Positions 49,442 to 59,469 are shown, counted from the first letter of the stretch. The stretch: 64,000 nucleotides of DNA from Nocardioides marmoriginsengisoli (GCF_003725695.1 NZ_RJSE01000009.1:1-64000), one strand, 5' to 3'. A program made the numbers and translations. Notes: generated from the letters alone by a model not told the origin.

Positions 49442-50497
49442 CTAGGCGTAGTCGCCGACCAGGCGTACGACGCCCCGGTCCGCGTTCTCCTCGGCGGCAC
49501 TCACCGAACCGGCGACCCAGGCGGGGATCCCGTGCTCCGCGAGGACTGCGATCGCGGCGTCCGCCTCGTCGGCCGGCGTCAGCGACACCATGCCGACCCC
49601 GCAGTTCAGGGTCTTCTCCAGGTCCGCGCGCTCGACACCGCCGGTCTCCGCGACCAGCGAGAAGACGGCCGGCAGCTCCCAGGTGGTCCGGTCGAGGGTG
49701 ACCGTCACGTCGTCGGGCAGCACCCGCTCCAGGTTCGCGGCCAGTCCGCCGCCGGTGATGTGCGACATCGCGTGCGTGCCGGTACGGCGGGCCAGATCCA
49801 GGCACGCCTTGGCGTAGATCCGGGTCGGCTCGAGCAGCTCCTCGCCGAGCGTGCGACCAAGGTCGTCGACGTGCTCGGTCAGCGAGCGCTTCGCCTGGTT
49901 GAGCAGCACGTGGCGGACCAGCGAGTACCCGTTCGAGTGCAGCCCGCTCGACGCCATCGCGATCACCACGTCACCGGGGCGGACCAGGTTCGAGCCCAGC
50001 AGGTTCGCGGCGTCCACGACACCGGTGGCAGCGCCGGCGACGTCGTACTCGTCCGGCCCGAGGAGGCCCGGGTGCTCGGCGGTCTCGCCGCCGGAGAGCG
50101 CACAGCCGGCCTCGACGCACGCGTCCGCGATGCCCTGGACGATCGCCGCGATCCGCTCCGGGACTACCTTGCCGGTCGCGATGTAGTCGGTCATGAAGAG
50201 CGGCTCGGCCCCGCAGACGACCAGGTCGTCGACGACCATGCCGACCAGGTCGAAGCCGATCGTGTCGTGCTTGTCGAGGGCCTGCGCGATCGCGACCTTG
50301 GTGCCGACCCCGTCGGTCGACGTCGCCAGGATCGGCTGCGCGTAGCCCTTCAGCGCGCTGGCGTCGAAGAGCCCGGCGAAGCCGCCGATGCCACCGAGCA
50401 TCTCGGGACGACGGGCCTTCTCGATGGAGACCTTCATCAGCTCGACGGCCCGGTCGCCGGCCTCGATGGAGACGCCGGCGGCTTCGTAAGTACTCAT
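49442..50497 (-). CDS. purM: Phosphoribosylformylglycinamidine cyclo-ligase
   Basis: A 351-residue AIR synthetase, fifth step of purine synthesis: FGAM plus ATP to AIR. It has family blocks ATSTDGVGTKVAIA, GFDLVGMVVDDLVVCGAEPLF, ALSGGETAEHPG and HITGGGLAANLERVLP. The start is ATG 50497 with AAGGAAA upstream. It lies 44 bases downstream of purF, probably in one transcript. Confidence 0.97.
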   Translation of the reverse strand: MSTYEAAGVSIEAGDRAVELMKVSIEKARRPEMLGGIGGFAGLFDASALKGYAQPILATSTDGVGTKVAIAQALDKHDTIGFDLVGMVVDDLVVCGAEPLFMTDYIATGKVVPERIAAIVQGIADACVEAGCALSGGETAEHPGLLGPDEYDVAGAATGVVDAANLLGSNLVRPGDVVIAMASSGLHSNGYSLVRHVLLNQAKRSLTEHVDDLGRTLGEELLEPTRIYAKACLDLARRTGTHAMSHITGGGLAANLERVLPDDVTVTLDRTTWELPAVFSLVAETGGVERADLEKTLNCGVGMVSLTPADEADAAIAVLAEHGIPAWVAGSVSAAEENADRGVVRLVGDYA

Positions 50498-50541
50498 CGT
50501 TTCCTTAGCTTCTGTGCGGTTCCCGAGGAGGTCGGGCGACG

Positions 50542-52131
50542 TCAGGGGCGTTCGAGGGCGTCGACGGCACCGCCTCCGGCGAGCGACGCCGCCAGCCCGT
50601 CGACGTCGAGCGGGCGGTCGGGCGCGAGCACGGTCGCCTCGAGCAGGTGCTTGCCGAGCAGTTCCGGCTCGGGCAGCGCGATCGGGTAGACCCCGTCGAA
50701 GCAGGCCCGGCAGAGGTTGTCCGACGGCACGGTGGTCGCGTCGACCAGGCTCTCCAGCGAGATGTAGGCGAGCGAGTCGGCACCGATCGACTCGCAGATC
50801 TCCTCGGCGGACAGGCCGTTGGCGATCAGCTCGGCCCGGGTCGCGAAGTCGATGCCGTAGAAGCACGGCCACTTCACCGGCGGCGAGGAGATCCGGACGT
50901 GGACCTCACGGGCACCGGCTTCGCGGAGCATCCGGACGAGCGCCCGCTGGGTGTTGCCGCGGACGATCGAGTCGTCGACGACGACGAGCCGCTTGCCCTC
51001 GATGACGTCGCGCAGCGGGTTCAGCTTGAGCCGGATGCCGAGCTGGCGGATCGTCTGGCTCGGCTGGATGAAGGTGCGTCCGACGTAGGAGTTCTTGACC
51101 AGCCCGACGCCGTACGGGATGCCGCTCTGCTCGGCGTAGCCGATCGCGGCCGGCGTACCGGACTCCGGAACCGGGATCACCAGGTCGGCGTCGGCCGGGA
51201 AGTCCTGCGCCAGGCGGCGGCCGATCTCGACCCGGACGCTGTGCACCCGCTGGTTGGAGATCCGGGTGTCCGGGCGGGCCAGGTAGACGAACTCGAAGAG
51301 GCAGCCCTTGGGCTCGGCCTCGGCGAAGCGGCGGGTGCGGAGCCCGTCCTCGTCGACGGCGATCAGCTCGCCCGGCTCGACCTCGCGGACGTACGAGGCG
51401 CCGACGATGTCCAGCGCCGCGGTCTCCGAGGCGACCACCCAGCCGCGCTCGAGGCGGCCGAGCACCAGCGGCCGGACGCCCTGCGGGTCGCGGGCGGCGT
51501 ACAGGGTGCCCTCGTCCATCCAGACGAACGAGTACGCGCCCTTGACCTGGGGCAGCAGCTCGGCGGCACGGTCCTCCAAGGACTGGTCCGGGTGGTAGGC
51601 CAGCAGCGCGGTCACCAGCGAGGTGTCGTTGGTGCTGGTCTCCAGGTTGCGTGCGTGGATGTCGAGCTCGCCGGAATCGCTCGGCAGGTCGGCGACCATC
51701 TGGGCCAGGTCGCTGGTGTTGGTCAGGTTGCCGTTGTGGCCGAGCGCGATCGAACCGTGCGCGGTCGGCCGGAACGTCGGCTGGGCGTTGTGCCAGGTGC
51801 TCGCACCCGTGGTCGAGTAGCGCGCGTGCCCGATCGCGAGGTGACCCTTCAGCGAGGAGAGCGTCGACTCGTCGAAGACCTGCGAGACCAGGCCCATGTC
51901 CTTGTAGACCAGGATCTGGCGGCCGTTGCTGACCGCGATACCGGCCGACTCCTGGCCGCGGTGCTGGAGCGCGTAGATGCCGTAGTAGGCGAGCTTCGCG
52001 ACGTCCTCACCGGGGGCCCAGACGCCGAAGACGCCGCACGCGTCCTGGGGTCCGCGGTCGTGGGGGTCGAGTTCGTGAGTCAGACGTCCGTCGCCCCGAG
52101 GTGAGGTACGGGGCTGTCCAGAAGGGGCCAC
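50542..52131 (-). CDS. purF: Amidophosphoribosyltransferase
   Basis: A 529-residue enzyme for the first committed step of purine synthesis. The N-terminal propeptide (about 31 residues) ends before the nucleophile in DACGVFGV, so self-cleavage is expected. The glutaminase domain holds QHRGQESAGI; the PRPP-binding loop is VVVDDSIVRGNT; Cys residues in PCFYGID and LCRACFDGVY fit the 4Fe-4S form of the enzyme. The start is GTG. Confidence 0.97.
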   Translation of the reverse strand: MAPSGQPRTSPRGDGRLTHELDPHDRGPQDACGVFGVWAPGEDVAKLAYYGIYALQHRGQESAGIAVSNGRQILVYKDMGLVSQVFDESTLSSLKGHLAIGHARYSTTGASTWHNAQPTFRPTAHGSIALGHNGNLTNTSDLAQMVADLPSDSGELDIHARNLETSTNDTSLVTALLAYHPDQSLEDRAAELLPQVKGAYSFVWMDEGTLYAARDPQGVRPLVLGRLERGWVVASETAALDIVGASYVREVEPGELIAVDEDGLRTRRFAEAEPKGCLFEFVYLARPDTRISNQRVHSVRVEIGRRLAQDFPADADLVIPVPESGTPAAIGYAEQSGIPYGVGLVKNSYVGRTFIQPSQTIRQLGIRLKLNPLRDVIEGKRLVVVDDSIVRGNTQRALVRMLREAGAREVHVRISSPPVKWPCFYGIDFATRAELIANGLSAEEICESIGADSLAYISLESLVDATTVPSDNLCRACFDGVYPIALPEPELLGKHLLEATVLAPDRPLDVDGLAASLAGGGAVDALERP

Positions 52132-52140
52132 GGGAGAAGT

Positions 52141-53490
52141 CTACGGGCGGATCGAGGCCAGGTTCGCCAGCAGCAGCGTTTCGGCGAGACAGACCCGCTC
52201 GAACTCCGCCAGGTGGAGCCCCTCGTTGGCTCCGTGGGCCCGGGTGTCGGGATCCTCGACGCCGGTGACCAGCACGCTCGCGTTCGGGAAGGCGTCGACG
52301 AACTCGGCAATGAACGGGATCGACCCGCCGACGCCCATGTCCACCGGGCGGACGCCGTCCCAGGCCTCGGTGAACGCGTCCCGGGCGACGTCGTACGCCG
52401 GACCCTCCGCGTCGATCGCGGTCGCCTCACCGGTGTCGACCACGGTGATGGTCAGCTCGGCTCCCCAGGCGATGTGCTCCTCCAGGTGCCGGCGCAGGCA
52501 GGTGACGGCGTTGGCGGTGGTGTCACCCGGCGCGATCCGCAGCGAGATCCGGGCACGGGCGCTCGGCACCAGGGTGTTGCTGGCGCCGAAGACCTGCGGC
52601 GCGTCGAGGCCGGTGATGCTGAGCGCGGGCTTGGTCCACAGCCGTTCGACGACCGGGCCCGAGCCGATCCAGCGGATCCCGGGCACCGCGCCGGACTCCG
52701 CACGCAACCGCTCCTCGGGGTACTCGACGTCGTCGGCCGGACCCTGGTGGAGCCCGGCGATCGCCACGCTGCCCTCGTCGTCGTGCAGGCTGGCGATGAG
52801 CCGGGCCAGCGTCATCAACGAGTCCGGCACCAGGCCGCCCCACATGCCCGAGTGCACCGCGTGCGTCAGGGTCCGGACCTCGACGTCGACCCGGATCAGG
52901 CCGCGCAGGCTGGTCGTCAGCGCCGGGACGCCGATGTCCCAGTTGCCGCTGTCGGCGATCACGATGACGTCGGCGGCGAGGGAGTCCTTCTCCTGGGCGA
53001 GCAGGGCCGGCAACGAGTCCGAGCCGACCTCCTCCTCGCCCTCGACGAACATGGTGACGCCGACGGCGAGGTCGTCGCCGAGCGCCCGGATCGCGGCCAG
53101 GTGCGCCACGATCCCGGCCTTGTCGTCAGCGGCGCCGCGACCGTAGAGCCGGCCGTCGCGCTCGGTCGGCTCCCACGGCGGGCTGTCCCAGTCCGCGTGG
53201 TCGTTCTCGGGTTGGACGTCGTGGTGGGCGTAGAGCAGCACCGTCGGCGCCCCCTCGGGTCCGGCCCGGTGGGCGATCACGGCCGGGGCGGCACCGGCCT
53301 CGGCCCGGGCGATCCGGGACTCGAAGCCCTCGGCCGCGAACAGGGCGCGGACGGCCTCGGCACTCCGCTCGACCTCGCCGGCACGCGCCGGGTCGGCGCT
53401 CACCGACTGGATCCGGACCAGGTCCTCCAGGTCGCGTCGGATGCCGGGGAGGACGTCCTGGACGCGCTGGCGCAAGTCATCGAGGCTCAT
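52141..53490 (-). CDS. M20-family metallodipeptidase
   Basis: A 449-residue dizinc peptidase of the M20 (CNDP/dipeptidase) type. Metal ligands lie in LLYAHHDVQPEND, GAADDKAG, EGEEEVGS and a C-terminal HGANE motif. A dimerisation domain is inserted around 190-310. It releases amino acids from dipeptides in the cytoplasm. Nine bases separate it from purF on the same strand, which is usual for this gene order in actinobacteria. Confidence 0.92.
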   Translation of the reverse strand: MSLDDLRQRVQDVLPGIRRDLEDLVRIQSVSADPARAGEVERSAEAVRALFAAEGFESRIARAEAGAAPAVIAHRAGPEGAPTVLLYAHHDVQPENDHADWDSPPWEPTERDGRLYGRGAADDKAGIVAHLAAIRALGDDLAVGVTMFVEGEEEVGSDSLPALLAQEKDSLAADVIVIADSGNWDIGVPALTTSLRGLIRVDVEVRTLTHAVHSGMWGGLVPDSLMTLARLIASLHDDEGSVAIAGLHQGPADDVEYPEERLRAESGAVPGIRWIGSGPVVERLWTKPALSITGLDAPQVFGASNTLVPSARARISLRIAPGDTTANAVTCLRRHLEEHIAWGAELTITVVDTGEATAIDAEGPAYDVARDAFTEAWDGVRPVDMGVGGSIPFIAEFVDAFPNASVLVTGVEDPDTRAHGANEGLHLAEFERVCLAETLLLANLASIRP

Positions 53491-53631
53491 GAAGCCAGGC
53501 TAGTCCGGGCGTTTGACCAGGACGAGGTGGGGGGAATCTCCCATCTCGGTCCCCGGGCGCAATCCAGAACGGCCCGCGGCACCCGTCGTACTCTTTCGCG
53601 AGCATCACCCCTGCAGCAGCGAGGAAGCCCC

Positions 53632-54846
53632 GTGACGCCGGACCCGCCCGAGGAGCAGCCCGACGCTGAGGGCACCCCGGAAGCGGGCCCGGAAACAGGC
53701 CCCGAAGCTGCCCCGGAGACCGCGCCCGAGAACCTCCCCCCGAGCCCGTACGCCGACCTCGCCGATCTCCCCGAGGCACCGCCCCAGGTCTCCTTGATCA
53801 ACGACGACGACCTCTCCTGGGTCGACAAGCCGAAGGAGACCGAGGAGGCGCTCGAGCGCCGTCGCGAACGCCGCGAGGCGCACAAGCGCAAGGTGCGTCG
53901 CAAGCGCCGGAACAAGCGGATCCTCAAGGTCACCGGGGTCCTCGTCGCGCTGGTCCTGGTGCTCGGCGTGAGCTGGTTCCAGTGGACCTTCGGCGGCCTC
54001 GAGCGGATGCCGGTCGCCCACGGACAGGCGGGGCTCAACACCCCGGGCAAGACCTTCCTCCTCGTGGGATCGAATCCTGAGGAGCCGGATGCCCAGACGG
54101 TCACCGGGACCGGCTGGAAGCACGACCTGCTGACCAGCGACCTGGTGATGCTGCTCCACCTGACCCGGGACAACCGGGCGATGTACGTGATCTCGATCCC
54201 GGCGGACAGCGTGCTGCCGATGCCCGGGGGCGGCGAGGGCAAGCTCAGCGACGCCTACGCGCAGGGCGGCGCGAAGCTCTACGTGCGCACGATCGAGGAG
54301 TACAGCGGGGTGGCCGTCGACGAGGTGGCGACCCTGAACATGAACGCGCTGCGCGAGATCACCGACCAGCTCGGCGGGGTCGTCCTCGACGTGCCGCGCG
54401 AGGCGTGCAACGTGCCGGCCGGCGCGCGCCGCCTCGACGGCATCCAGTCGCTGGAGTACATGTCGCTCGCGCCCTGCCTCCCCCGCGGCGACCTGGACCG
54501 GGTCGAGCGGCAGCAGAGCATGCTGCGGGCGCTGATGCGCACCGCGGTGGACGGCGGCAAGGTCACCAACCCGTTCCGGGTGCAGAAGATGCTCCGGGCA
54601 ACGGCGATCAACCTGACGCTCGAGGAAGGGTTCTCCTACCCGAGCATGTTCCTGACCCTGTTCTCGATGCGGCACCTGCGGACCACGAACACCACGTTCC
54701 TGACGGTCCCGACCGCGGACCAGCCGGACGGACCCCAGGGGATCGTGCTCGACCGGGCCAAGGACGCCGCGCTCTGGGACGCCCTGCGCAAGGACCGCCT
54801 CGACGCCTACCTCGCCACCAACAAGGACGCCGTCGTCCTCCGCTAG
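53632..54846 (+). CDS. LytR-CpsA-Psr (LCP) family protein, altered active-site motif
   Basis: A 404-residue protein. An acidic Pro/Glu-rich cytoplasmic N-terminus (about 1-60), a basic stretch (RRRERREAHKRKVRRKRR) and one membrane helix (about 103-120) precede an extracellular LCP domain that attaches glycopolymers to peptidoglycan. The second motif reads IPADS where most family members have IPRDS, losing an Arg that contacts the lipid pyrophosphate; the RGDLDRVERQQ motif is kept. The start is GTG 53632 with GAGGA. Confidence 0.85.
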   Translation: MTPDPPEEQPDAEGTPEAGPETGPEAAPETAPENLPPSPYADLADLPEAPPQVSLINDDDLSWVDKPKETEEALERRRERREAHKRKVRRKRRNKRILKVTGVLVALVLVLGVSWFQWTFGGLERMPVAHGQAGLNTPGKTFLLVGSNPEEPDAQTVTGTGWKHDLLTSDLVMLLHLTRDNRAMYVISIPADSVLPMPGGGEGKLSDAYAQGGAKLYVRTIEEYSGVAVDEVATLNMNALREITDQLGGVVLDVPREACNVPAGARRLDGIQSLEYMSLAPCLPRGDLDRVERQQSMLRALMRTAVDGGKVTNPFRVQKMLRATAINLTLEEGFSYPSMFLTLFSMRHLRTTNTTFLTVPTADQPDGPQGIVLDRAKDAALWDALRKDRLDAYLATNKDAVVLR

Positions 54847-54854
54847 GCTGGCGC

Positions 54855-54922
54855 ACCGCAGACGAACCAGTACTCGGTAGTGCCGCAAAGCAAGCTGGCG
54901 CACTCCGGTAAGGACACCGCTG
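54855..54922 (+). ncRNA. Possible GEMM-like (c-di-GMP) riboswitch leader
   Basis: The 76-base leader of the beta-propeller gene contains GAACC-loop-GGT, then CGCAAAGC, then GCACTCCGGTA, in the order found in GEMM-I riboswitches. The segment between the last two blocks is shorter than in the Vibrio type and there is no expression platform before the ATG. The identification is tentative. Confidence 0.3.
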
Positions 54923-56623
54923 ATGAGACGCCTTCTGACCCGTGCGCTGACCCTCGGCGTCGCCGCTGTCCTGGTGGTGCCCGTCGAGTCGGCGCAGGCC
55001 GCCGTTCCGGTCGCCTTCGGCCCCGCGCCGTACCCGGTGCGGGAGATCGTGCCCGGCACCGAGGGCGTGATCGTCCGGGCGTCGGCGAGCCTGAACCGCC
55101 GGATGCTGCTGCTCCTCGACGATCGCCGGCACGGCACCGAGCTGTGGACCACCGACGGGACTCGCTCGGGCACCGTGCTGCTGCGCGACATCTGCCCGGG
55201 CCCGGGAGGCTCGGGCGGGGCGAAGCTCGTCGTCGCGGGCTCCCGGGCCTACTTCGCCGCGGACGACTGCGCGCACGGACAGGAGCTGTGGAGCACCAAC
55301 GGGACGGCGGCGGGGACCTCCCTGGTCAAGGACGAGACACCGGGCCCTGGCTCCTCGTCACCGAGCAACCTGACCTCCTCGGGCGGACGGCTCTACTACG
55401 CCGCCAGTACGCCGAGCGAAGGCCGTGAGCTGCACGTCACCACCGGCACCGCGGCCACCACGAGCAGCGTCGACCTGGAGCCGGGACCCACCGGCTCGGA
55501 TCCCGGCTCCCTCGCCGGCTACAAGGCCCTGGTCGGGGACCCGGACGCGGTGGTGTTCGCGGCGACGACCTCCGCCACGGGCCGCGAGCCCTGGTTCAGT
55601 GCCGGCAGCCTCGCGAGCACGACGTCACGGGGAGACCTCAACCCGGGGCCCCCGAGCTCGGACCCCTCGAACTTCGCCAAGGTCGGCGCGTCGGTCGTGT
55701 TCAGCGCGACGACGAACCTCGGGACCGAGCCGTGGTCCTTCTCCGGCGAGGAGACCGCCGCGCTCGTCAAGGACATCAATCCGGGACCGGGCAGCAGCGA
55801 CCCTCGGGAGTTCGTAGCGGACCCGTTGTCCCACGACGTCGTCTTCGCCGCCACCGCCGACGGGATCCGCGACGAGCTGTGGGGCCTGGACCGGGCCGGC
55901 AGCGACACCGACGCGCACCTGGTCTACGCGGGCGACCCCGCCAGCGGTCTCACCCCCGGCCACCTGGTCGCCTTCAGCGACTGGGGCATCTTCTTCTCGG
56001 CAACCAGCGTCGCGCACGGGCGCGAGCTGTGGTTCACGCAGGGCAACAACCCGAGCACCAGGCTGTTCAAGGACGTCGTGCCCGGTCCCGGATCGTCGTC
56101 GCCGGGAGTGATCGTCCCCGGGAGCAGCGGGTTCGCCTTCGACAGCGACATCGGGGCCTCCTACCTGTACCGGTACGACGGCAAGATCAGGCCGGTGCCC
56201 GGGACCACGGTCCACGACCACGTCCTCGGCTACCTCGGCAGCACGATCGTGATGATGCGGAGCCGGAGCAGCGACCCGGCGGCGGGAGCGGAGCTCTGGG
56301 CCTACACGGTTCCGAGGACCGCGGTCCGGGCCGCGCCGCGCCGGTCGTACACGCTGCGGGCCGCGAAGAAGCGGAGGATCCAGGTTCCGGTCTCCGTCTC
56401 CTCGTACATCACGGACGAGAGGCGCGCGCAGACCGGCCGGGTCGTCCTGAAGTCGGGCACCACCGTCTACGGCCAGGCCACCTTGCGCAACGGCAGGGCC
56501 AGCATCCGGATCACCAAGCGGCTGCGGAAGGGCACGCACCGGTTCCGGGTCTCCTTCGGCGGCAACGTCGACGGCCAGGCAGCGCACTCTGCCGTGGTCA
56601 AGGTCAAGGTCGTCCGAGGCTGA
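54923..56623 (+). CDS. Secreted ELWxxDGT-type beta-propeller protein
   Basis: A 566-residue exported protein. A signal peptide (cleavage near AQA, residue 25) is followed by about eight repeats at roughly 48-residue spacing: HGTELWTTDGTRSGT, HGQELWSTNGTAAGT, EGRELHVTTGT, TGREPWFSAGS, LGTEPWSFSGE, RDELWGLD, HGRELWFTQGN and AELWAY, with linkers of PGPGSSDP type. The C-terminal 100 residues form a basic Ig-like domain. A structural or adhesive surface role is likely. Confidence 0.85.
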   Translation: MRRLLTRALTLGVAAVLVVPVESAQAAVPVAFGPAPYPVREIVPGTEGVIVRASASLNRRMLLLLDDRRHGTELWTTDGTRSGTVLLRDICPGPGGSGGAKLVVAGSRAYFAADDCAHGQELWSTNGTAAGTSLVKDETPGPGSSSPSNLTSSGGRLYYAASTPSEGRELHVTTGTAATTSSVDLEPGPTGSDPGSLAGYKALVGDPDAVVFAATTSATGREPWFSAGSLASTTSRGDLNPGPPSSDPSNFAKVGASVVFSATTNLGTEPWSFSGEETAALVKDINPGPGSSDPREFVADPLSHDVVFAATADGIRDELWGLDRAGSDTDAHLVYAGDPASGLTPGHLVAFSDWGIFFSATSVAHGRELWFTQGNNPSTRLFKDVVPGPGSSSPGVIVPGSSGFAFDSDIGASYLYRYDGKIRPVPGTTVHDHVLGYLGSTIVMMRSRSSDPAAGAELWAYTVPRTAVRAAPRRSYTLRAAKKRRIQVPVSVSSYITDERRAQTGRVVLKSGTTVYGQATLRNGRASIRITKRLRKGTHRFRVSFGGNVDGQAAHSAVVKVKVVRG

Positions 56624-56633
56624 CCGCGAGACC

Positions 56634-56924
56634 TCAGTCCAAGGGGAGGTAGGGCGAGAGGTCGGTGCGCTCGCCGGAGGCCCGGATCAGGCCCTGGTCG
56701 ATGGCGTCCTGCCACGTCATCGCTCCGGTCGCGACCGCGATCCAGGTGTCCGGGTCGGTCTCGACGACCGCGCGCGGGGTGCCCCTGGTGTGCCGGCCGC
56801 CCTCGACGGCCTGCACCGCGCCGTACGGCGGGACGCGGACCTCGACCGCGTAGCCGGGGGCCTTCTCGACGAGCAGGGCCAGGTAGTGCTTGGTGAGCTG
56901 CTTGGGGGTCAGGTGCTCTGTCAT
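56634..56924 (-). CDS. Sterol carrier (SCP2-like) family protein
   Basis: A 96-residue protein of the small SCP2-like actinobacterial family: RVPPYGAVQAVEGGRHTRGTPRAVVE and the DPDTWIAVATGAMTWQDAI block are its signature. It is expected to bind hydrophobic ligands, but none is known. It commonly sits in the pur gene neighbourhood, as here beside purL. A copy of the dispersed repeat lies between the two genes. Confidence 0.85.
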   Translation of the reverse strand: MTEHLTPKQLTKHYLALLVEKAPGYAVEVRVPPYGAVQAVEGGRHTRGTPRAVVETDPDTWIAVATGAMTWQDAIDQGLIRASGERTDLSPYLPLD

Positions 56925-56932
56925 CTCACCGC

Positions 56933-56954
56933 GTCTCGACAGTCTCGACGTCCG
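56933..56954 (+). repeat. Dispersed repeat, copy 3 (diverged)
   Basis: Matches 31294-31315 except GACAGT for GACAGG. The preceding bases TCACCGC are also shared with the copy at 31294. Confidence 0.7.
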
Positions 56955-56971
56955 ACCGGGCCAGCGCTCGA

Positions 56972-59251
56972 CTACGCCAGCGCAGCCGGGAGGGTCGCGG
57001 ACCAGGCCTCGCGGACCTCGGCGATCGGCAGCGTGAACTGCCCGGCGACCTCGAGGGCGTCGCCGCCAGTGGTGCCGAGCAGGGTCGCCCGGACGCCGTG
57101 GCCGGCGGCCAGCGCCTCCAGGGCGGCACCGTCAGCGGCGGCCACCGTGACGACGACGCGACCGGCGGACTCCGCGAACAGGCCCACGAACGCGTCGCCC
57201 GCGAGCTCCACGCTGACCCCGACGTCGTGGCGCAGCGCGGACTCGACCAGGGCCTGCGCGAGACCGCCGTCGGCGAGGTCGTGCGCCGAGGTCAGCAGGC
57301 CGACGCCGGCGGCGAGCAGCTCCGCGAGCGCCTTCTCCGCCGCCAGGTCGACCACCGGGGGCTTACCGCCCAGGTGGCCGTGCACGACGCTCGCCCACTC
57401 GGAGCCGGAGAGCTCCTCGCGGGTCTCGCCGAGCAGGAAGACCGCCTCGCCCGCGGCCTGGAAGCCGGTCGGGGTGCGTTTCGTGACGTCCTCGATCACC
57501 CCGAGCACGGCGACCACCGGGGTCGGCAGGATCGCGGTCTCGCCGGTCTGGTTGTAGAGGCTGACGTTGCCGCCGGTGACCGGGATGCCCAGCTCGAGGC
57601 AGCCGTCCTTGAGCCCGCGGCAGGCCTCGGCGAACTGCCACATCACGTCCGGGTCCTCCGGCGAGCCGAAGTTCAGGCAGTCGCTGATCGCCAGCGGCTT
57701 GGCCCCGCCGGTGGCGACGTTGCGGTAGGACTCGGCCAGCGCGAGCTGGGCGCCGGCGTACGGGTCGAGCTTGGCGAACCGGCCGTTGCAGTCGGTGGAG
57801 ACGGCGACGCCGAGGTTGGTCTCCTCGTCGATCCGGATCATGCCGCTGTCACTCGGCTGCGCGAGCACGGTATTGCCGAGCACGTAGCGGTCGAACTGGT
57901 CGGTGATCCACGACTTGTCGCAGAGGTTCGGGCTGGCCGCGAGGCGGACCACGGTCTCCCGCAGCTCGTCGCCGGTCGCCGGGCGGGCCAGCTTCTCGGC
58001 GCCGTCGGCCTGGAGCGCGTCCTGCCAGGACGGCCGGGCGAACGGGCGGTTGTACGTCGGTCCGTCGTGCGCGACCGACCGCGGCGGGACGTCGACCACG
58101 GTCTGGCCGTGCCAGTCGATGATCAGCCGCTCGCCGTCGGTGACCTCACCGATCACGACGGCCTCGACGTCCCACTTCGCGCAGATCGCCAGGAACGCCT
58201 CGACGTCGGCGGGCTCGACGACCGCCATCATCCGTTCCTGGGACTCGCTCATCAGGATCTCTTCGGGTGCCAGCGTCGAGTCGCGCAGGGGCACCCGGTC
58301 GAGCTCGACGTGCATGCCGCCGTCGCCGGCACTCGCCAGCTCGGAGGTGGCGCAGGAGAGGCCCGCGCCGCCGAGGTCCTGGATGCCCGCGACCAGCCCG
58401 GCCGCGAAGATCTCCAGGGTGCACTCGATGAGCAGCTTCTCCATGAACGGGTCGCCGACCTGGACGCTCGGGCGCTTGGCCGGGCCGTCCGCGTCGAACG
58501 TCTCGGAGGCGAGCACCGAGACGCCGCCGATGCCGTCGCCGCCGGTGCGGGCGCCGTACAGGATCACTTGGTTGCCGACGCCGGAGGCCTTGGCCAGGTG
58601 CAGGTCCTCGTGCCGGAGCACGCCGACGCAGAGCGCGTTGACGAGCGGGTTGCCGAGGTAGGTCTCGTCGAAGACGGCCTCGCCGCCGATGTTCGGCAGG
58701 CCGAGGCAGTTGCCGTAGCCGCCGACGCCGGCCACGATCCCGGGCAGCACCCGGTGGGTGTCGGGCTCGTCGAGGGGGCCGAAGCGGAGCGGGTCCATCA
58801 CCGCGACCGGACGGGCGCCCATCGCGAGGATGTCGCGGACGATGCCACCGATGCCGGTCGCAGCGCCCTGGTACGGCTCGACGAACGACGGGTGGTTGTG
58901 CGACTCCACCTTGAAGGTGACCGCGTAGCCCTGGCCGACGTCGATCACGCCGGCGTTCTCGCCGATGCCGGCGAGCATCTTGCCGACCGGGGTCTCCTGG
59001 GGGATCTCGGAGAACTGCTTGAGGTGCACCTTGGTGGACTTGTAGGAGCAGTGCTCGCTCCACATCACCGAGTACATCGCCAGCTCGGAGCTGGTGGGGC
59101 GGCGGCCGAGGATCTCGCGGATCTCGGCGTACTCGTCGGCCTTCAGGCCCAGGTCGGCCCAGGGCTGCTCGCGTCCCGGATCCTGGGTCGCGACGGCAAC
59201 GGTGTCGAGAGTCGGGCGAGGGGCGTCAGGCACGTCGGGTGATTCAGACAC
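56972..59251 (-). CDS. purL: Phosphoribosylformylglycinamidine synthase subunit PurL
   Basis: A 759-residue small-type PurL, the ATP-dependent FGAM synthase that works with PurQ and PurS. Blocks include the N-terminal [42 protein letters not shown] and [19 protein letters not shown]. The start is GTG. PurQ and PurS genes lie 1.6 kb upstream on the same strand, separated by one plus-strand gene. Confidence 0.97.
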   Translation of the reverse strand: MSESPDVPDAPRPTLDTVAVATQDPGREQPWADLGLKADEYAEIREILGRRPTSSELAMYSVMWSEHCSYKSTKVHLKQFSEIPQETPVGKMLAGIGENAGVIDVGQGYAVTFKVESHNHPSFVEPYQGAATGIGGIVRDILAMGARPVAVMDPLRFGPLDEPDTHRVLPGIVAGVGGYGNCLGLPNIGGEAVFDETYLGNPLVNALCVGVLRHEDLHLAKASGVGNQVILYGARTGGDGIGGVSVLASETFDADGPAKRPSVQVGDPFMEKLLIECTLEIFAAGLVAGIQDLGGAGLSCATSELASAGDGGMHVELDRVPLRDSTLAPEEILMSESQERMMAVVEPADVEAFLAICAKWDVEAVVIGEVTDGERLIIDWHGQTVVDVPPRSVAHDGPTYNRPFARPSWQDALQADGAEKLARPATGDELRETVVRLAASPNLCDKSWITDQFDRYVLGNTVLAQPSDSGMIRIDEETNLGVAVSTDCNGRFAKLDPYAGAQLALAESYRNVATGGAKPLAISDCLNFGSPEDPDVMWQFAEACRGLKDGCLELGIPVTGGNVSLYNQTGETAILPTPVVAVLGVIEDVTKRTPTGFQAAGEAVFLLGETREELSGSEWASVVHGHLGGKPPVVDLAAEKALAELLAAGVGLLTSAHDLADGGLAQALVESALRHDVGVSVELAGDAFVGLFAESAGRVVVTVAAADGAALEALAAGHGVRATLLGTTGGDALEVAGQFTLPIAEVREAWSATLPAALA

Positions 59252-59364
59252 GAAGGGTGCGCTCCGGGATCGGGGGATGTCACGGCCAAATCTATCCGGT
59301 CCGGCGCGGGCGTCGGCGCGCGGTCCACCGGCGACCCGGCGCCAGGGCAGGAGCGGGACGAACC

Positions 59365-59392
59365 GGACGAATTACAAGTTTGTAGTTCGTCC
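59365..59392. promoter_or_regulatory. 28-bp palindrome upstream of the DUF1906 gene
   Basis: GGACGAATTACAA and TTGTAGTTCGTCC flank GT, forming 13-bp half-sites with one mismatch. The site is A+T-rich against its surroundings. Confidence 0.65.
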
Positions 59393-59399
59393 GAACCTC

Positions 59400-59414
59400 T
59401 GTTACTGGTGTTAC
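59400..59414. promoter_or_regulatory. TGTTAC direct repeat, MtrA-like
   Basis: TGTTAC occurs at 59400 and 59409, a 9-base period; on the minus strand this reads GTAACA twice. Direct GTAACA-type repeats are bound by MtrA in related genera, often near peptidoglycan-hydrolase genes. Confidence 0.35.
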
Positions 59415-59469
59415 TGCTGAGGTTATGGTGACCGAGTTCTCGCGTACTTCCCCACGCTTGGAGTTCCTG

